Positions 52,956 through 62,566 are shown, numbered from the stretch's first letter. The stretch is DNA of 64,000 bases from Xanthomonas dyei (GCF_002939865.1 NZ_MDEE01000021.1:1-64000), one strand, 5' to 3'. Notes: generated by a model not told the origin, from the letters alone. Made by a program: numbers and translations.

Positions 52956-53104
52956 GATCGGCAATGGCGATGGATGCGGGACCTTGCGTAGAACGCCGGG
53001 CAGTCGCAGCGCGGGCTTGGCGATAGATCGCAGCGTCCGTCCCACACCAGGCCGCCGCAGCGCGCATCGTTACAATAGCGGTTTGTCCGGGACACGCCGC
53101 CGCC

Positions 53105-55183
53105 ATGCAAGACGCCATTCTTCAAGCCCTGCGCCGCAATGCGGCCGACGATGCGGTGGAGCTGGCCCGCGAGTGGGCGACCACCGCGCCGGATAACGCG
53201 GCCGCGCACCGCTGGCTCGGGCTGTCCTTGCAGCAGCAAGGTCAACCGGCGCTGGCGCTGGCCAGTATCGAAACCGCGCTGACGCTGACCCCGGAAGACG
53301 CCGACCTGCACCTGCTGCACGCCGGGCTGCTGCTGGCCACGCGCAATTTGTCGGCGGCCGATGCCGCGTTGTCGCGCAGTACCGCGTTGGACCCGAACCA
53401 GTTCAACGCCTATGTGATGCAGGCGCATCTGGCGGTGGGGCGCGGCGATCTGGACGACGCCGAGCGGCTGAGCCGTACCGCCGCACGCCTGGCGCCGGAC
53501 CACCCGCAGCTGCTGGCGGTCGATGGCGTGGTGGAGATGCGTCGCGGCCAGAGCGACCGCGCGCTGTCGCTGCTGACGCGCGCCGCCGAGCAGCTGCCGG
53601 ACGACCCACGGGTGATGTTCGCGCTGGGCTTTGCGTATTTGCAGAAGGAACATTTTGCGTTTGCCGAGCGCGCGTTCGAGCGCGTGGTCGAGCTCAATCC
53701 GCCGGGCACCGCGCTGCGCGCCTTCATCGCCCAGCTGGCCCAGCGCCAGGGCCGCCTGGACGATGCGCTGACCGCGATGCAGGGCGTGCTGGCCCAGCCC
53801 GATGGCGACATCCCGGCGATGCGCCGGCTGGCCGGCGAGATGGAATTGCAGGCCGGTCGCCCCGATCAGGCGGCCGCGCATCTGCGCCTGGCGCTGGCCC
53901 ACTGGCCGGCCGACCGCCGCACCTTGCATTCCTTGCTCACCGCCTGGGAGCGTCTGGGCGCGGTGGACGATGCGCGCGACACCCTGGATGCGGCGCTGGC
54001 CACCTCCAGCAATGCGCACGATCTATGGCTGGCGCGGCTGGCGGTGGAGCCGGTCGGCGGGCCGCAGGCGCAGGCGCAGGCGGTGATCGAGCGCTGGCTG
54101 CTGGGCATGCCCGAGCACCTGCCGGCGCTGGAAGCGCTGATGCGCGTGCACGACATGCAGGGCCACGCCGAGGACGCGGAAATGGTGGCGCGGCAGATCG
54201 TGGCGGTGGAGCCGGGCCGCATCAGCGGCGAACAGCGCATCGTCGAAGCGCTGCTGGAGCGCGACCCGCCGGCGGCGATCGCCTGTGTCGAATCCTTGAT
54301 CGAGTCGTTGCCCGCACCGCAGCTGACCGTGCTGCGGCCGTGGCTAGGCAATGTGCAGGACCGCGCCGGCCAGCCCGACGCCGCGCTTGCCACCTGGATG
54401 CAGTTCCATCGCGAACAGGCCCAGCACCGACTGCCGTTGCCGCCGCAGGCTGCCAAACAACCGATGCAGTGGCCGGCGCTGGGCAGCATTCCTGACACCG
54501 TTACCGCGCGTCCGCTGTTTGTCTGGGGCACCCCGGGCTCGCATGTCGAACGCCTGATCGCGGTGATGGACGCCGCCACCCCGCTGGTGCGCGGCGACCG
54601 TTACGGCGCCACGCCGCCGTCCGATGCGTTGCAGAGCTACCGCAGCGTCGAGCAATTGGCATCCGGGCAACTGGCGCCGATGGCCTTGGTGGAAGGCTGG
54701 AAAGCACAGCTGCTGCGCCGCGGTATCGACGATGGCAATGTCATCGACTGGCTGCTGTGGTGGGACAACACCTTGCTCACCGCGCTACGCCCGCATCTGC
54801 CCGAGGGGCGCCTGGCGATTGCGCTGCGCGACCCGCGCGACATGCTGCTGGACTGGCTCTCGGCCGGCGCATCCGCGCCGCTGGCGGTGCAGTCGCCGCA
54901 GCAGGCCACCGACTGGTTGTTGGCGGCGCTGGAACAGCTGGCCGTGCTGCACGAACGCGATCTGTACCCGCACCGGATCATCCGCCTGGATGGCATCGAA
55001 AGCGATCCGCAGGGCATTTCCACCGCACTGGAGCAGGCGTTCGGGCTGAATTTCCCGCTGGTCGAACCGCGCGGCCCGGCCCGCCTGGCGTCCGGTCGCT
55101 GGCGCAGTTATCGCGGCGTACTCGGCGCCCAGTTCGACCTGCTCACGTTGATCGCAGTGCGCTTCGGGTATCCGCAGGACTGA
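53105..55183 (+). CDS. TPR protein with a C-terminal sulfotransferase-like domain
   Basis: The 692-residue protein has about ten TPR-type helical pairs (residues 1-430, for example AHRWLGLSLQQQGQPALALAS, VMFALGFAYLQKEHFAFAER), then a Sulfotransfer-like domain (about 470-690). LFVWGTPGSHVERL resembles the PAPS-binding loop and ALRDPRDMLLDWL the 3'-phosphate-binding motif of sulfotransferases, though the loop departs from the usual PxxGT/S. It may be inactive or specialised. No PAPS-synthesis genes are nearby. The start has the ATG at 53105. Confidence 0.68.
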   Translation: MQDAILQALRRNAADDAVELAREWATTAPDNAAAHRWLGLSLQQQGQPALALASIETALTLTPEDADLHLLHAGLLLATRNLSAADAALSRSTALDPNQFNAYVMQAHLAVGRGDLDDAERLSRTAARLAPDHPQLLAVDGVVEMRRGQSDRALSLLTRAAEQLPDDPRVMFALGFAYLQKEHFAFAERAFERVVELNPPGTALRAFIAQLAQRQGRLDDALTAMQGVLAQPDGDIPAMRRLAGEMELQAGRPDQAAAHLRLALAHWPADRRTLHSLLTAWERLGAVDDARDTLDAALATSSNAHDLWLARLAVEPVGGPQAQAQAVIERWLLGMPEHLPALEALMRVHDMQGHAEDAEMVARQIVAVEPGRISGEQRIVEALLERDPPAAIACVESLIESLPAPQLTVLRPWLGNVQDRAGQPDAALATWMQFHREQAQHRLPLPPQAAKQPMQWPALGSIPDTVTARPLFVWGTPGSHVERLIAVMDAATPLVRGDRYGATPPSDALQSYRSVEQLASGQLAPMALVEGWKAQLLRRGIDDGNVIDWLLWWDNTLLTALRPHLPEGRLAIALRDPRDMLLDWLSAGASAPLAVQSPQQATDWLLAALEQLAVLHERDLYPHRIIRLDGIESDPQGISTALEQAFGLNFPLVEPRGPARLASGRWRSYRGVLGAQFDLLTLIAVRFGYPQD

Positions 55184-55223
55184 CGCACCGCCTGCCGCTT
55201 ACATCTCGCAGGCGAAGTGCTGT

Positions 55224-55298
55224 CGTAGGAGCGGACCCGGCCGCGATAAGGCGTTACCGATACCGGTGAAGCCTATCGCGGCCAGGTCCGCTCCTACG
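55224..55298. repeat. REP-like hairpin CGTAGGAGCGG
   Basis: CGTAGGAGCGGACCCGGCCG and the reverse complement at 55274-55298 pair over 25 bp with one mismatch around a 25-nt loop (GGCGTTACC.. region). It lies after the TPR/sulfotransferase gene. The rest of the gap 55184-55567 is empty. Confidence 0.65.
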
Positions 55299-55567
55299 AT
55301 GTCCGGATATCCAGGTATCCGGATGGCGCGGCACGCACGAATGCCGGTGGCGGATAACGATGCCAGCGATCCGTGCCCGGCGAAGTGACATGCCAACGGT
55401 TGTCCCATTGCTCGCTCACGCGGCACTGGCCGCTGTGCACAACTAAGCGCGCCTGACGACACGTGCACGCAACCGCGCCAGCCGCGCCACACAAGGTTCC
55501 ACTGCAGCGGCTTCCGTTGCCGCGCCAATCCAGGCAGGCTGGGCGCTTGGATCCACGGAGACTTTGC

Positions 55568-56179
55568 ATGCGTCTGACCAGCACCAGCATCGAAAACGGT
55601 AAGCCCATCGCGGTGGAATTTGCCGCCGGCACGCCGGATGGCTTCGCGCCCAACCGCAACCCGCATCTGGCCTGGAGTGATGTTCCGCAAGGCACGCGCT
55701 CGTTCGCGCTGCTGTGCCTGGACCCGGATGTGCCGACGGTGCCGGAAACGGTGGGGCGCCAGGATGTGCAGATTCCGGTCGAGCAGCCACGCGCCGATTT
55801 CGTGCATTGGGCGATGGCCGACATCCCCGCCGACGTGCACGAGATTGCCGCAGGCAGCTGCAGCGACGGCTTTGTGGCCAAGGGTAAGCAGCAGCCGGCC
55901 GGCCCGGCCGGCGCACGCCAGGGCCTGAACTCCTATACCCAATGGTTTGCCGGCAACCCCGACATGGCCGGCGACTATCTGGGCTACGACGGCCCGTACC
56001 CGCCGTTCAACGACCTGCGGCTGCACCGCTATTTCTTCCGCGTGTTCGCGCTGGATGTGGCCACGCTCAGCCTGCCCGCCAGCTTCACTGCAGCCGATGT
56101 GCTGTCGGCCATCCAGGGTCACGTTCTGGCCGAAGCGGCGCTGTACGGCACCTACACGCTGAATCCATCGCTGCGCTGA
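55568..56179 (+). CDS. YbhB/PEBP-family protein
   Basis: The 203-residue protein is a phosphatidylethanolamine-binding-like protein of the YbhB type, with NPHLAWSDVPQGTRSFALLCLDPDVP, the ligand-pocket residues around DFVHWAMADIP, and YDGPYPPFNDLRLHRYFFRVFALD. Bacterial members are of unknown function, some affecting membrane or serine-protease inhibition. No signal peptide is seen, so it is cytoplasmic. Confidence 0.88.
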   Translation: MRLTSTSIENGKPIAVEFAAGTPDGFAPNRNPHLAWSDVPQGTRSFALLCLDPDVPTVPETVGRQDVQIPVEQPRADFVHWAMADIPADVHEIAAGSCSDGFVAKGKQQPAGPAGARQGLNSYTQWFAGNPDMAGDYLGYDGPYPPFNDLRLHRYFFRVFALDVATLSLPASFTAADVLSAIQGHVLAEAALYGTYTLNPSLR

Positions 56180-56715
56180 GGCAGGTCGACACGACCGCAT
56201 GGCCGCCAGGCTGCGCGGTCAGGGCGGCAACGAGTATCCAAGGAAGCTGCAAGCGCCGCATCCGCACCTGTGTCCGGGCGATCCGGCCGCCGTGCGGTTG
56301 CGCAAGGCCAGCATAGACGCGCGCAATGATCGACTTCCGTCTAGCGGAGCGCTCCCGGAAAAGGTGCGTAGATGCCCGTCAAGCGCAACAACAGCGCGTA
56401 TCGATCTGATGCATGCGTTGACTGGCCACTGCGCATCATCCTGGACGCAAGCCGATCCCCCGCACACGCGTGGTATGCGCGGATGTGCTCAGCCGGTAAG
56501 TTCTTTGCGGCGGGCCGGGGTGCCGGCGACCTGGTCTTGATGCCGTGCGACGCGCAAGCCAAAGAGCGCATCCGGCATGGCGTCTGCACCAGGCCACGAT
56601 GACCGGGCCGCTGCTGTGACGGCACCCAGCTGGCCGACCGTCACGCGCATTGCAGCGCCGAGCGCGTCAACGCTGTCGATGCGCCAATCGCATCACCAAT
56701 CGCGCAACGCTCGAC
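56180..56715. other. Gene-free gap before the heptamer array
   Basis: About 536 bp with no convincing gene, repeat or hairpin. Frames on both strands lack recognisable features. Confidence 0.4.
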
Positions 56716-56853
56716 GATTTCCGATTTCCGATTTCCGATTTCCGATTTCCGATTTCCGATTCCCAACTCCCAACTCCCAACTCCCAACTCCCAACTCCCA
56801 ACTCCCAACTCCCAACTCCCAACTCCCAACTCCCAACTCCCAACTCCCAACTC
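56716..56853 (+). repeat. Heptanucleotide tandem array abutting a stop codon
   Basis: The array has GATTTCC six times (56716-56757), GATTCCC once (56758-56764), AACTCCC twelve times (56765-56848) and a partial unit AACTC. It touches the stop codon (minus strand) of the META lipoprotein gene at 56853-56855. The plus-strand translation gives a repeated FPISDFR and PTPNSQL, which is an artefact of the repeat and not a gene. Confidence 0.9.
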
Positions 56854-57659
56854 TAGCCGCTCGCCTCGATCATCTGCTCCAGCACATACACCGGTGCACC
56901 CTCCTGACCGGCGGCTGGCCGATAGCGGGTGACGCGCAGCAGGGTGCGGATGCCGGCTTCGTGGTTGAAGCCTTCGATCCTGCCGTCGAAGGGTTGCCAG
57001 GATGCGGTCGCCGGCTGTGCATCGGTGCGCTCGCGCAGTTGCAGGCAGGCGCGCGACCGGTCGTTGTCGCAGGGCACGGTGTCGGCGGCCACTTCGATCA
57101 GCAGCGTTTGCCCCGGCCCGCCGTAGCGGGTGGCCGCCGTGGGCACGCCGTTGAACAGCAGGCGGGTGCCATCGCTGCGGGTCAAGGTCAGCCGCGGCGC
57201 GGCTTGTGCGGTGTCCAGCGTCACCGCAAAGCGGCCGGACAACAGGTCGCTGGCGGCGCGTTCCTGGGACATTTTTCGCGGCTGCGCACACAGCCGCTTG
57301 CTCGATACCACACGGCCGATCTGCAGTTGCGTCTCGGCCACGCTGTAGTTGGCACCGAGCGCGTTGCAGGTCTGGCTGACCTGGATGCGTTGATCGGCAA
57401 AGTCCAGTTGCAGCGGCGCGCTGCCGGCCACGAACAGGCTACGCAGAGCGGTGCCGTGCGCATCGCTGGCCTGCTGCAGCTGCCAGTGCTGCGCTTGCAA
57501 GGCGGCGCGTAACGGGACGTTGTCGCGCGCCGGCGCGGCCGCTGCGGTCGAGGCGGCAGTTGTGCCTGGCGCGGCGCCGTCGGCACCGGATGTCGCGCCC
57601 GAGCCGCAGGCCGTCACGCCCGCCGCCAGCAGGGCTGGGGCAAAGAACACGGCACGCAT
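56853..57659 (-). CDS. META/DUF4377-domain lipoprotein
   Basis: The 268-residue protein has a lipobox (GVTAC, Cys18) and a low-complexity Gly/Ala/Thr stretch, then a META/HslJ-like domain (about 50-155: [25 protein letters not shown]) and a DUF4377-like C-terminal domain (about 180-265: [16 protein letters not shown] and [16 protein letters not shown]). HslJ-type domains appear in envelope stress and heat-shock responses. Its stop is next to a heptamer array. The gene is single and separated from uppP by 133 bp. Confidence 0.82.
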   Translation of the reverse strand: MRAVFFAPALLAAGVTACGSGATSGADGAAPGTTAASTAAAAPARDNVPLRAALQAQHWQLQQASDAHGTALRSLFVAGSAPLQLDFADQRIQVSQTCNALGANYSVAETQLQIGRVVSSKRLCAQPRKMSQERAASDLLSGRFAVTLDTAQAAPRLTLTRSDGTRLLFNGVPTAATRYGGPGQTLLIEVAADTVPCDNDRSRACLQLRERTDAQPATASWQPFDGRIEGFNHEAGIRTLLRVTRYRPAAGQEGAPVYVLEQMIEASG

Positions 57660-57792
57660 CGGCGGCTCCAGGCGATCAAGGCCTCAGTGATACCGCCAGC
57701 GTGCGGCGGCGGCAATGACCGGCGTCACTGCCCGCGCAATTGCCCTGCCGATCGCATCTACGGCGACGGGCAGGGCAGGTGCGTGTTGCGGT

Positions 57793-58587
57793 TCAGGCCG
57801 CGACCGGCAACCACAACAGCAGGGCGGCGCCGAGCACGATGCGATACACCGCAAACACCGTGAAGCGGTGCTTCTTGATGTAGCCCAGCAGCCACTTCAC
57901 CACCACAAAACCGGTGATGGTCGCTGCCACGAAGGCCACCGCCACATCGGTCCAGTTCTCGCTGCCGAACCCGCCTTCCTTGTACATCTCCAGCAGCGCG
58001 TAACCGCTGGCCGCGAACATGGTGGGGATGCCGACCATGAACACGAAGTCCGCTGCTGCCGAGCGCTTGCTCAGGCCCAGCAGCATGGCCAGGAAAATCG
58101 CCGAGGCCGAGCGCGAGGTGCCGGGGAACACGCCGGCCACCACCTGCGCCAGGCCCACCGCAATGGCGACCTTCCAGGTGACCACGTCGCGCTCGGGCAG
58201 CTTGCCGGCAAAGTGCTCGGCCACCAGCATCCACAGACCGCCGATCAGCAGCGCCCAGGCTACCGGATGCACGGTTTCCGGTAGTTGCCAGCCGGCCTTG
58301 CGCACGATCAGCCCGACCACGGCAGTGACCATGAAGGCCACACCGATCTTGAGTACGTAGTCGCGGTTGGCGCGCTCGCCCAGGCCGGTGGCCAGGGTCC
58401 ACAGCTTTTGCCGCAGCGCCAGGCAGATGGCCAGGATGGCGCCGGCCTGGATGACGATATTGAAGAAGTCAGAACGGCGTCCGAGCCATTGTTCGGCGAT
58501 CAACAGGTGGCCGGTGCTGGAGATCGGCAGAAATTCGGTCAAGCCTTCGAGAATGCCCAGTAGCAGGGCGGAAATCAGATCGGACAT
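57793..58587 (-). CDS. uppP: Undecaprenyl-diphosphatase UppP (BacA)
   Basis: The 264-residue membrane protein has about eight hydrophobic segments and both UppP signatures: EGLTEFLPISSTGHL (Glu-rich motif 1) and FPGTSRSASAIF (motif 2). It dephosphorylates undecaprenyl pyrophosphate to recycle the carrier for peptidoglycan and O-antigen synthesis. It is divergent from glnA, with an NtrC-regulated promoter in between. Confidence 0.95.
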   Translation of the reverse strand: MSDLISALLLGILEGLTEFLPISSTGHLLIAEQWLGRRSDFFNIVIQAGAILAICLALRQKLWTLATGLGERANRDYVLKIGVAFMVTAVVGLIVRKAGWQLPETVHPVAWALLIGGLWMLVAEHFAGKLPERDVVTWKVAIAVGLAQVVAGVFPGTSRSASAIFLAMLLGLSKRSAAADFVFMVGIPTMFAASGYALLEMYKEGGFGSENWTDVAVAFVAATITGFVVVKWLLGYIKKHRFTVFAVYRIVLGAALLLWLPVAA

Positions 58588-58635
58588 CGGACGGGAGGGG
58601 AGGGTTGGGGGGAGGCGTCAGGATAGTGCATTGCG

Positions 58636-58658
58636 GCATGCACCACATCGGTGCATGC
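58636..58658. promoter_or_regulatory. NtrC binding box 1, upstream of glnA
   Basis: GCATGCACC and GGTGCATGC are perfect 9-bp arms around ACATC. The core TGCACC-N5-GGTGCA is the NtrC (GlnG) consensus. It lies about 92 bp before the -24 element of the sigma-54 promoter, a normal enhancer distance. Confidence 0.85.
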
Positions 58659-58668
58659 TCAACACAGG

Positions 58669-58687
58669 TAGCACCAATTTAGTGCTA
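58669..58687. promoter_or_regulatory. NtrC binding box 2, weaker, upstream of glnA
   Basis: TAGCACCAATTTAGTGCTA has 6-bp perfect arms around a 7-bp centre and matches the NtrC consensus in GCACC and GTGCT. It is 10 bp downstream of box 1, so two NtrC dimers could bind together. Confidence 0.6.
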
Positions 58688-58749
58688 TCAAACCGTGAGC
58701 GGTCTCAAGCGATGCAAGCAAAATCAACGACTTGTGAACGTTGGTGATT

Positions 58750-58765
58750 TGGCATGGTCCCTGCT
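58750..58765 (+). promoter_or_regulatory. Sigma-54 promoter of glnA
   Basis: TGGCATGGTCCCTGCT matches the -24/-12 consensus TGGCAC-N5-TTGC, with GG at 58751 and GC at 58763, 12 bp apart. Transcription should start near 58775, about 38 bp before the ATG. Two NtrC boxes stand upstream, so glnA is switched on by nitrogen shortage. Confidence 0.85.
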
Positions 58766-58812
58766 GTAGTCCCGCCCACGAGCCACTTCACTCCAATCCG
58801 AGGTTTCTTCCG

Positions 58813-60222
58813 ATGTCCGTGGAAAACGTTGAAAAGCTGATCAAGGACAACAAGGTCGAGTTTGTCGACCTGCGCTTCGTCGATATGCGTGGTGTACAGC
58901 AGCACATCACCTTTCCGGCCAACATCATCGAGCCGGCGTTGTTCGAAGAAGGCAAGATGTTCGATGGCAGCTCGATCGCGGGTTGGAAGGGCATCAACGA
59001 GTCGGACATGGTGTTGCTGCCCGACGCCGGCACCGCGTACCTGGATCCGTTCTTCGCCGATCCGACCATCGTGCTGACCTGCGACATCCTCGACCCGGCC
59101 ACCATGCAGAGCTATGAGCGCGACCCGCGCGGCATCGCCAAGCGCGCCGAGGCCTACCTGAAGTCGTCCGGCATCGCCGACCAGGCGTTCTTCGGCCCGG
59201 AGCCGGAATTCTTCATCTTCGATTCGGTGCGCTTTGCCAACGACATGGGCCACACCTTCTTCCAGGTGGGCTCGGAAGAAGCGGCCTGGAACACCGGTGA
59301 AAAGTACGACGGCGGCAACAGCGGCTACCGTCCGGGCGTGAAGGGCGGCTACTTCCCGGTTCCGCCGACCGACACCCTGCACGACCTGCGTGCGGAAATG
59401 ATCAAGACGCTGGAACAGGTCGGCATCGAAACCGAAGTGCACCACCACGAAGTGGCCACCGCCGGCCAGTGCGAGATCGGCACCAAGTTCAGCTCGCTGG
59501 TGCAGAAGGCCGACGAACTGCTGACGATGAAGTACATCATCAAGAACGTCGCCTACCGTAACGGCAAGACCGCCACCTTCATGCCCAAGCCGATCGTCGG
59601 CGACAACGGCAGCGGCATGCATGTGCACCAGTCGCTGGCCAAGGGCGGCAGCAACCTGTTCTCCGGCGACGGCTACGGCGGCCTGTCGCAGCTGGCGCTG
59701 TGGTACATCGGCGGCATCTTCAAGCACGCCCGCGCGATCAATGCCTTCGCCAACTCCGGCACCAACAGCTACAAGCGCCTGGTCCCGGGCTTCGAAGCGC
59801 CGGTGATGCTGGCCTATTCGGCGCGTAACCGCTCGGCCTCGTGCCGCATTCCGTGGGTCACCAACCCCAAGGCGCGCCGCATCGAAATGCGCTTCCCCGA
59901 TCCGTTGCAGTCCGGCTACCTGACCTTCACCGCGCTGATGATGGCCGGCCTGGACGGCATCAAGAACCAGATCGACCCGGGCGCTCCGAGCGACAAGGAT
60001 CTGTACGACCTGCCGCCGGAAGAAGAGAAGTTGATCCCCCAGGTCTGCTCCAGCCTGGACCAGGCACTGGAAGCGCTGGACAAGGATCGCGAGTTCCTCA
60101 AGGCCGGCGGCGTGATGAGCGACGACTTCATCGACGGCTACATCGCACTGAAGATGCAGGAAGTCACCAAGTTCCGCGCTGCGACCCATCCGTTGGAGTA
60201 CCAGCTGTACTACGGCAACTGA
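58813..60222 (+). CDS. glnA: Glutamine synthetase, type I
   Basis: The 469-residue enzyme is GSI-beta: the N-terminal domain ([15 protein letters not shown]), [17 protein letters not shown], the ATP and metal-binding [10 protein letters not shown], and AHGMH-type segments such as [10 protein letters not shown]. The adenylylation Tyr is in [12 protein letters not shown] (Tyr398), so activity is controlled by GlnE. It makes glutamine from glutamate and ammonia. The start at 58813 is the first ATG of the conserved N-terminus. Confidence 0.97.
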   Translation: MSVENVEKLIKDNKVEFVDLRFVDMRGVQQHITFPANIIEPALFEEGKMFDGSSIAGWKGINESDMVLLPDAGTAYLDPFFADPTIVLTCDILDPATMQSYERDPRGIAKRAEAYLKSSGIADQAFFGPEPEFFIFDSVRFANDMGHTFFQVGSEEAAWNTGEKYDGGNSGYRPGVKGGYFPVPPTDTLHDLRAEMIKTLEQVGIETEVHHHEVATAGQCEIGTKFSSLVQKADELLTMKYIIKNVAYRNGKTATFMPKPIVGDNGSGMHVHQSLAKGGSNLFSGDGYGGLSQLALWYIGGIFKHARAINAFANSGTNSYKRLVPGFEAPVMLAYSARNRSASCRIPWVTNPKARRIEMRFPDPLQSGYLTFTALMMAGLDGIKNQIDPGAPSDKDLYDLPPEEEKLIPQVCSSLDQALEALDKDREFLKAGGVMSDDFIDGYIALKMQEVTKFRAATHPLEYQLYYGN

Positions 60223-60235
60223 GTTCCACCGCGGT

Positions 60236-60269
60236 GATGGCGGAGGCCCCCCCTCCCACCTCCGCCATC
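60236..60269 (+). terminator. Stem-loop after glnA (1)
   Basis: GATGGCGGAGG and CCTCCGCCATC form an 11-bp stem around a C-rich loop, extending by about four more pairs with a G-U. It starts 14 bp after the stop. No T run follows. Confidence 0.6.
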
Positions 60270-60285
60270 GCCGCACATGTTCGAT

Positions 60286-60310
60286 GGCTCCCTGGCACCG
60301 CCAGGGAGCC
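60286..60310 (+). terminator. Stem-loop after glnA (2)
   Basis: GGCTCCCTGG and CCAGGGAGCC form a perfect 10-bp stem around CACCG. With the first hairpin it may partly separate glnA from glnK-amtB. Confidence 0.55.
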
Positions 60311-60368
60311 CAGGGGTACGAGAGAGCACACCGTTCGCAACGCGCGGGCCTGACCTCTCCCACGAGGC

Positions 60369-60432
60369 GGATGCATGGCATCCGTCGGGGTCTGCGCGAT
60401 CCGCGAACGATTGGATGCCGGGGTTGGCATCC
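60369..60432. promoter_or_regulatory. Two related inverted repeats before glnK
   Basis: GGATGC-ATG-GCATCC (60369-60383) and GGATGCC-6-GGCATCC (60413-60432) repeat the same arm 43 bp apart, with the second 65 bp from the glnK start. They may be a tandem operator or an RNA hairpin pair; which is unclear. I find no clear sigma-54 promoter with both elements here. Confidence 0.4.
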
Positions 60433-60442
60433 AGGTGACTGA

Positions 60443-60835
<393 letters not shown>

Positions 60836-60857
60836 GTCCCCCACCTCTGGAGGTCGT

Positions 60858-62300
60858 ATGAAGACAGCTCTGTTTGCCGGGTGGAAAGCCCGGTTCTATA
60901 GCGTGTGCATGCTGATGCTGTTCAGCGCGCTGGTGGTGGGCGGCATGGGCAGCGCGCAAGCGCAGTCCACCCCGCAGGTCACCCCGTTGCCGACCGAGCC
61001 GGTCACCACCGAACCGCTGCCGTCCGCGCAGCCGGCCGCCGCGCCGGTTGCTGCCGCCGAAGCCGCGCCGGTGGTCGACAAGGGCGACGTCGCCTGGATG
61101 CTGACGTCCACGCTGCTGGTGCTGATGATGGTGGTGCCGGGCCTGGCGTTGTTCTACGGCGGCATGGTGCGCGCCAAGAACGTGTTGTCGGTGCTGATCC
61201 AGGTCGCAACGGTGTTCTCGCTGCTCACCATCCTGTGGGTGCTGTACGGCTACAGCCTGGCGTTTTCCGGCGAAGGCCCGTGGATCGGCAATCTGGATAA
61301 AGCACTGCTCAAGGGTGTGACCATCGAGAGCCTGTCGGCCACCTTCACCAAGGGCGTGAGCCTGCCGGAATACGTGTTCGTCGCGTTCCAGGCGACCTTT
61401 GCCGGCATCACCGGCGCGCTGATCGTCGGTGCCTTCGCCGAACGCGCCAAGTTCGCCGCGGTGCTGCTGTTCTCGGTGATCTGGTTCACCTTCGGCTATC
61501 TGCCGCTGGCGCATATGGTCTGGGCAACCGGCGGCTATCTGTTTGCGCTGGGCGCGCTGGATTTTGCAGGCGGCACCGTGGTGCACATCAATGCCGGTAT
61601 CGCCGGTCTGGTGGGTGCCTACTTCGTCGGCAAGCGGGCCGGGTTGGGGCGTGAGGCGATCAAGCCGCACAACGTGACCCTGACCTTCGTCGGCGCCTCG
61701 CTGCTGTGGGTGGGCTGGTTCGGCTTCAATGCCGGCTCCAACCTGGAAGCCAATGCCGGTGCGGCGCTGGCCTTCCTCAACACCTTGCTGGCCACCGCGG
61801 CCGCCATCCTGGGCTGGTCGCTCACCGAGAAGATCATCAAGGGCAAGTCGTCCGCTCTGGGTGTGGCGTCGGGCATGGTTGCCGGTCTGGTCGGCATCAC
61901 CCCGGCCTGCGGCACCGTGGGTCCGTTCGGTGCCATCGTGATCGGCCTGGCGGCCGGCGTGCTGTGCGTGTGGGGCGTCACCGGTCTGAAGCGCCTGCTG
62001 GGTGCCGACGACAGCCTGGACGTGTTCGGCGTGCATGGCCTGGGCGGCATCATCGGCGCGATCCTGACCGGCGTGTTCTCGGCGGCTTCGCTGGGCGGCC
62101 AGAAGGGCGGCGATTACGACATGCTGCATCAGGTCGGTATCCAGGCCCTGGGCGTGGGCATCACCGTGGGCTGGATCGGTGTGGTGTCGGTGGTGGGCTT
62201 CCTGGTCGCCAAGCTGGTGTTCGGCCTGCGCGTCACCGAAGAAGCCGAGCGCGAGGGGTTGGACATCACCTCGCACGGCGAAGCCGCATACGAGTCCTGA
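60858..62300 (+). CDS. amtB: Ammonium transporter AmtB, with an N-terminal secreted leader
   Basis: The 480-residue protein has a signal-like N-terminus and a Pro/Ala/Thr-rich linker (residues 35-80) before the Amt core of eleven hydrophobic segments. Pore landmarks include LFYGGMVRAKNVLS, AGGTVVHINAGIAGLVG and the twin His region with LPLAHMVW and VFGVHGLGGIIG. It carries ammonium into the cell and is closed by GlnK, encoded just upstream. AGGAGG-like TGGAGG stands 7 bp before the ATG. It follows glnK by 22 bp. Confidence 0.93.
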   Translation: MKTALFAGWKARFYSVCMLMLFSALVVGGMGSAQAQSTPQVTPLPTEPVTTEPLPSAQPAAAPVAAAEAAPVVDKGDVAWMLTSTLLVLMMVVPGLALFYGGMVRAKNVLSVLIQVATVFSLLTILWVLYGYSLAFSGEGPWIGNLDKALLKGVTIESLSATFTKGVSLPEYVFVAFQATFAGITGALIVGAFAERAKFAAVLLFSVIWFTFGYLPLAHMVWATGGYLFALGALDFAGGTVVHINAGIAGLVGAYFVGKRAGLGREAIKPHNVTLTFVGASLLWVGWFGFNAGSNLEANAGAALAFLNTLLATAAAILGWSLTEKIIKGKSSALGVASGMVAGLVGITPACGTVGPFGAIVIGLAAGVLCVWGVTGLKRLLGADDSLDVFGVHGLGGIIGAILTGVFSAASLGGQKGGDYDMLHQVGIQALGVGITVGWIGVVSVVGFLVAKLVFGLRVTEEAEREGLDITSHGEAAYES

Positions 62301-62308
62301 GCATGCAC

Positions 62309-62334
62309 ACCCGCGGCGAGATCTCCGCGGGTGG
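62309..62334 (+). terminator. Stem-loop after amtB
   Basis: CACCCGCGG and CCGCGGGTG pair over 9 bp around CGAGATCT. It begins 9 bp after the stop and lies before the NtrC box of ntrB. No T run is present. Confidence 0.5.
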
Positions 62335-62547
62335 CGCAACGACCCGGCCGGCGCTGCCCGCGCCGGGTTGGTTTCTGCCGCGGCCGATGCCGGCGCGGCC
62401 TTATTGCCGAGGTGCCTGCATGACCAGCCCCACGCCCGTCGTTGTCGGCGCGGATGCGAGCCAGGTCTGGCCACGCCATTGCGACCCGGCCCGAAACACT
62501 TCGATGCACGCTGCGTTTGGCGCGCCATCCGCGCACGCCGATGCTGC

Positions 62548-62566
62548 TTGCACTAAATTGGTGCAA
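62548..62566. promoter_or_regulatory. NtrC box ending on the ntrB start codon
   Basis: TTGCACTAAATTGGTGCAA has core TGCACT-N5-GGTGCA, one base from the NtrC consensus. Its last base is the A of the ATG at 62566. Binding here would hinder translation or transcription of ntrB, a typical autorepression place. Confidence 0.75.

Noticed and set aside
56716..56853. A coding region for a repeated FPISDFR/PTPNSQL peptide
   Set aside because: The reading frame comes from a heptamer repeat, starts and ends arbitrarily and has no start signal.
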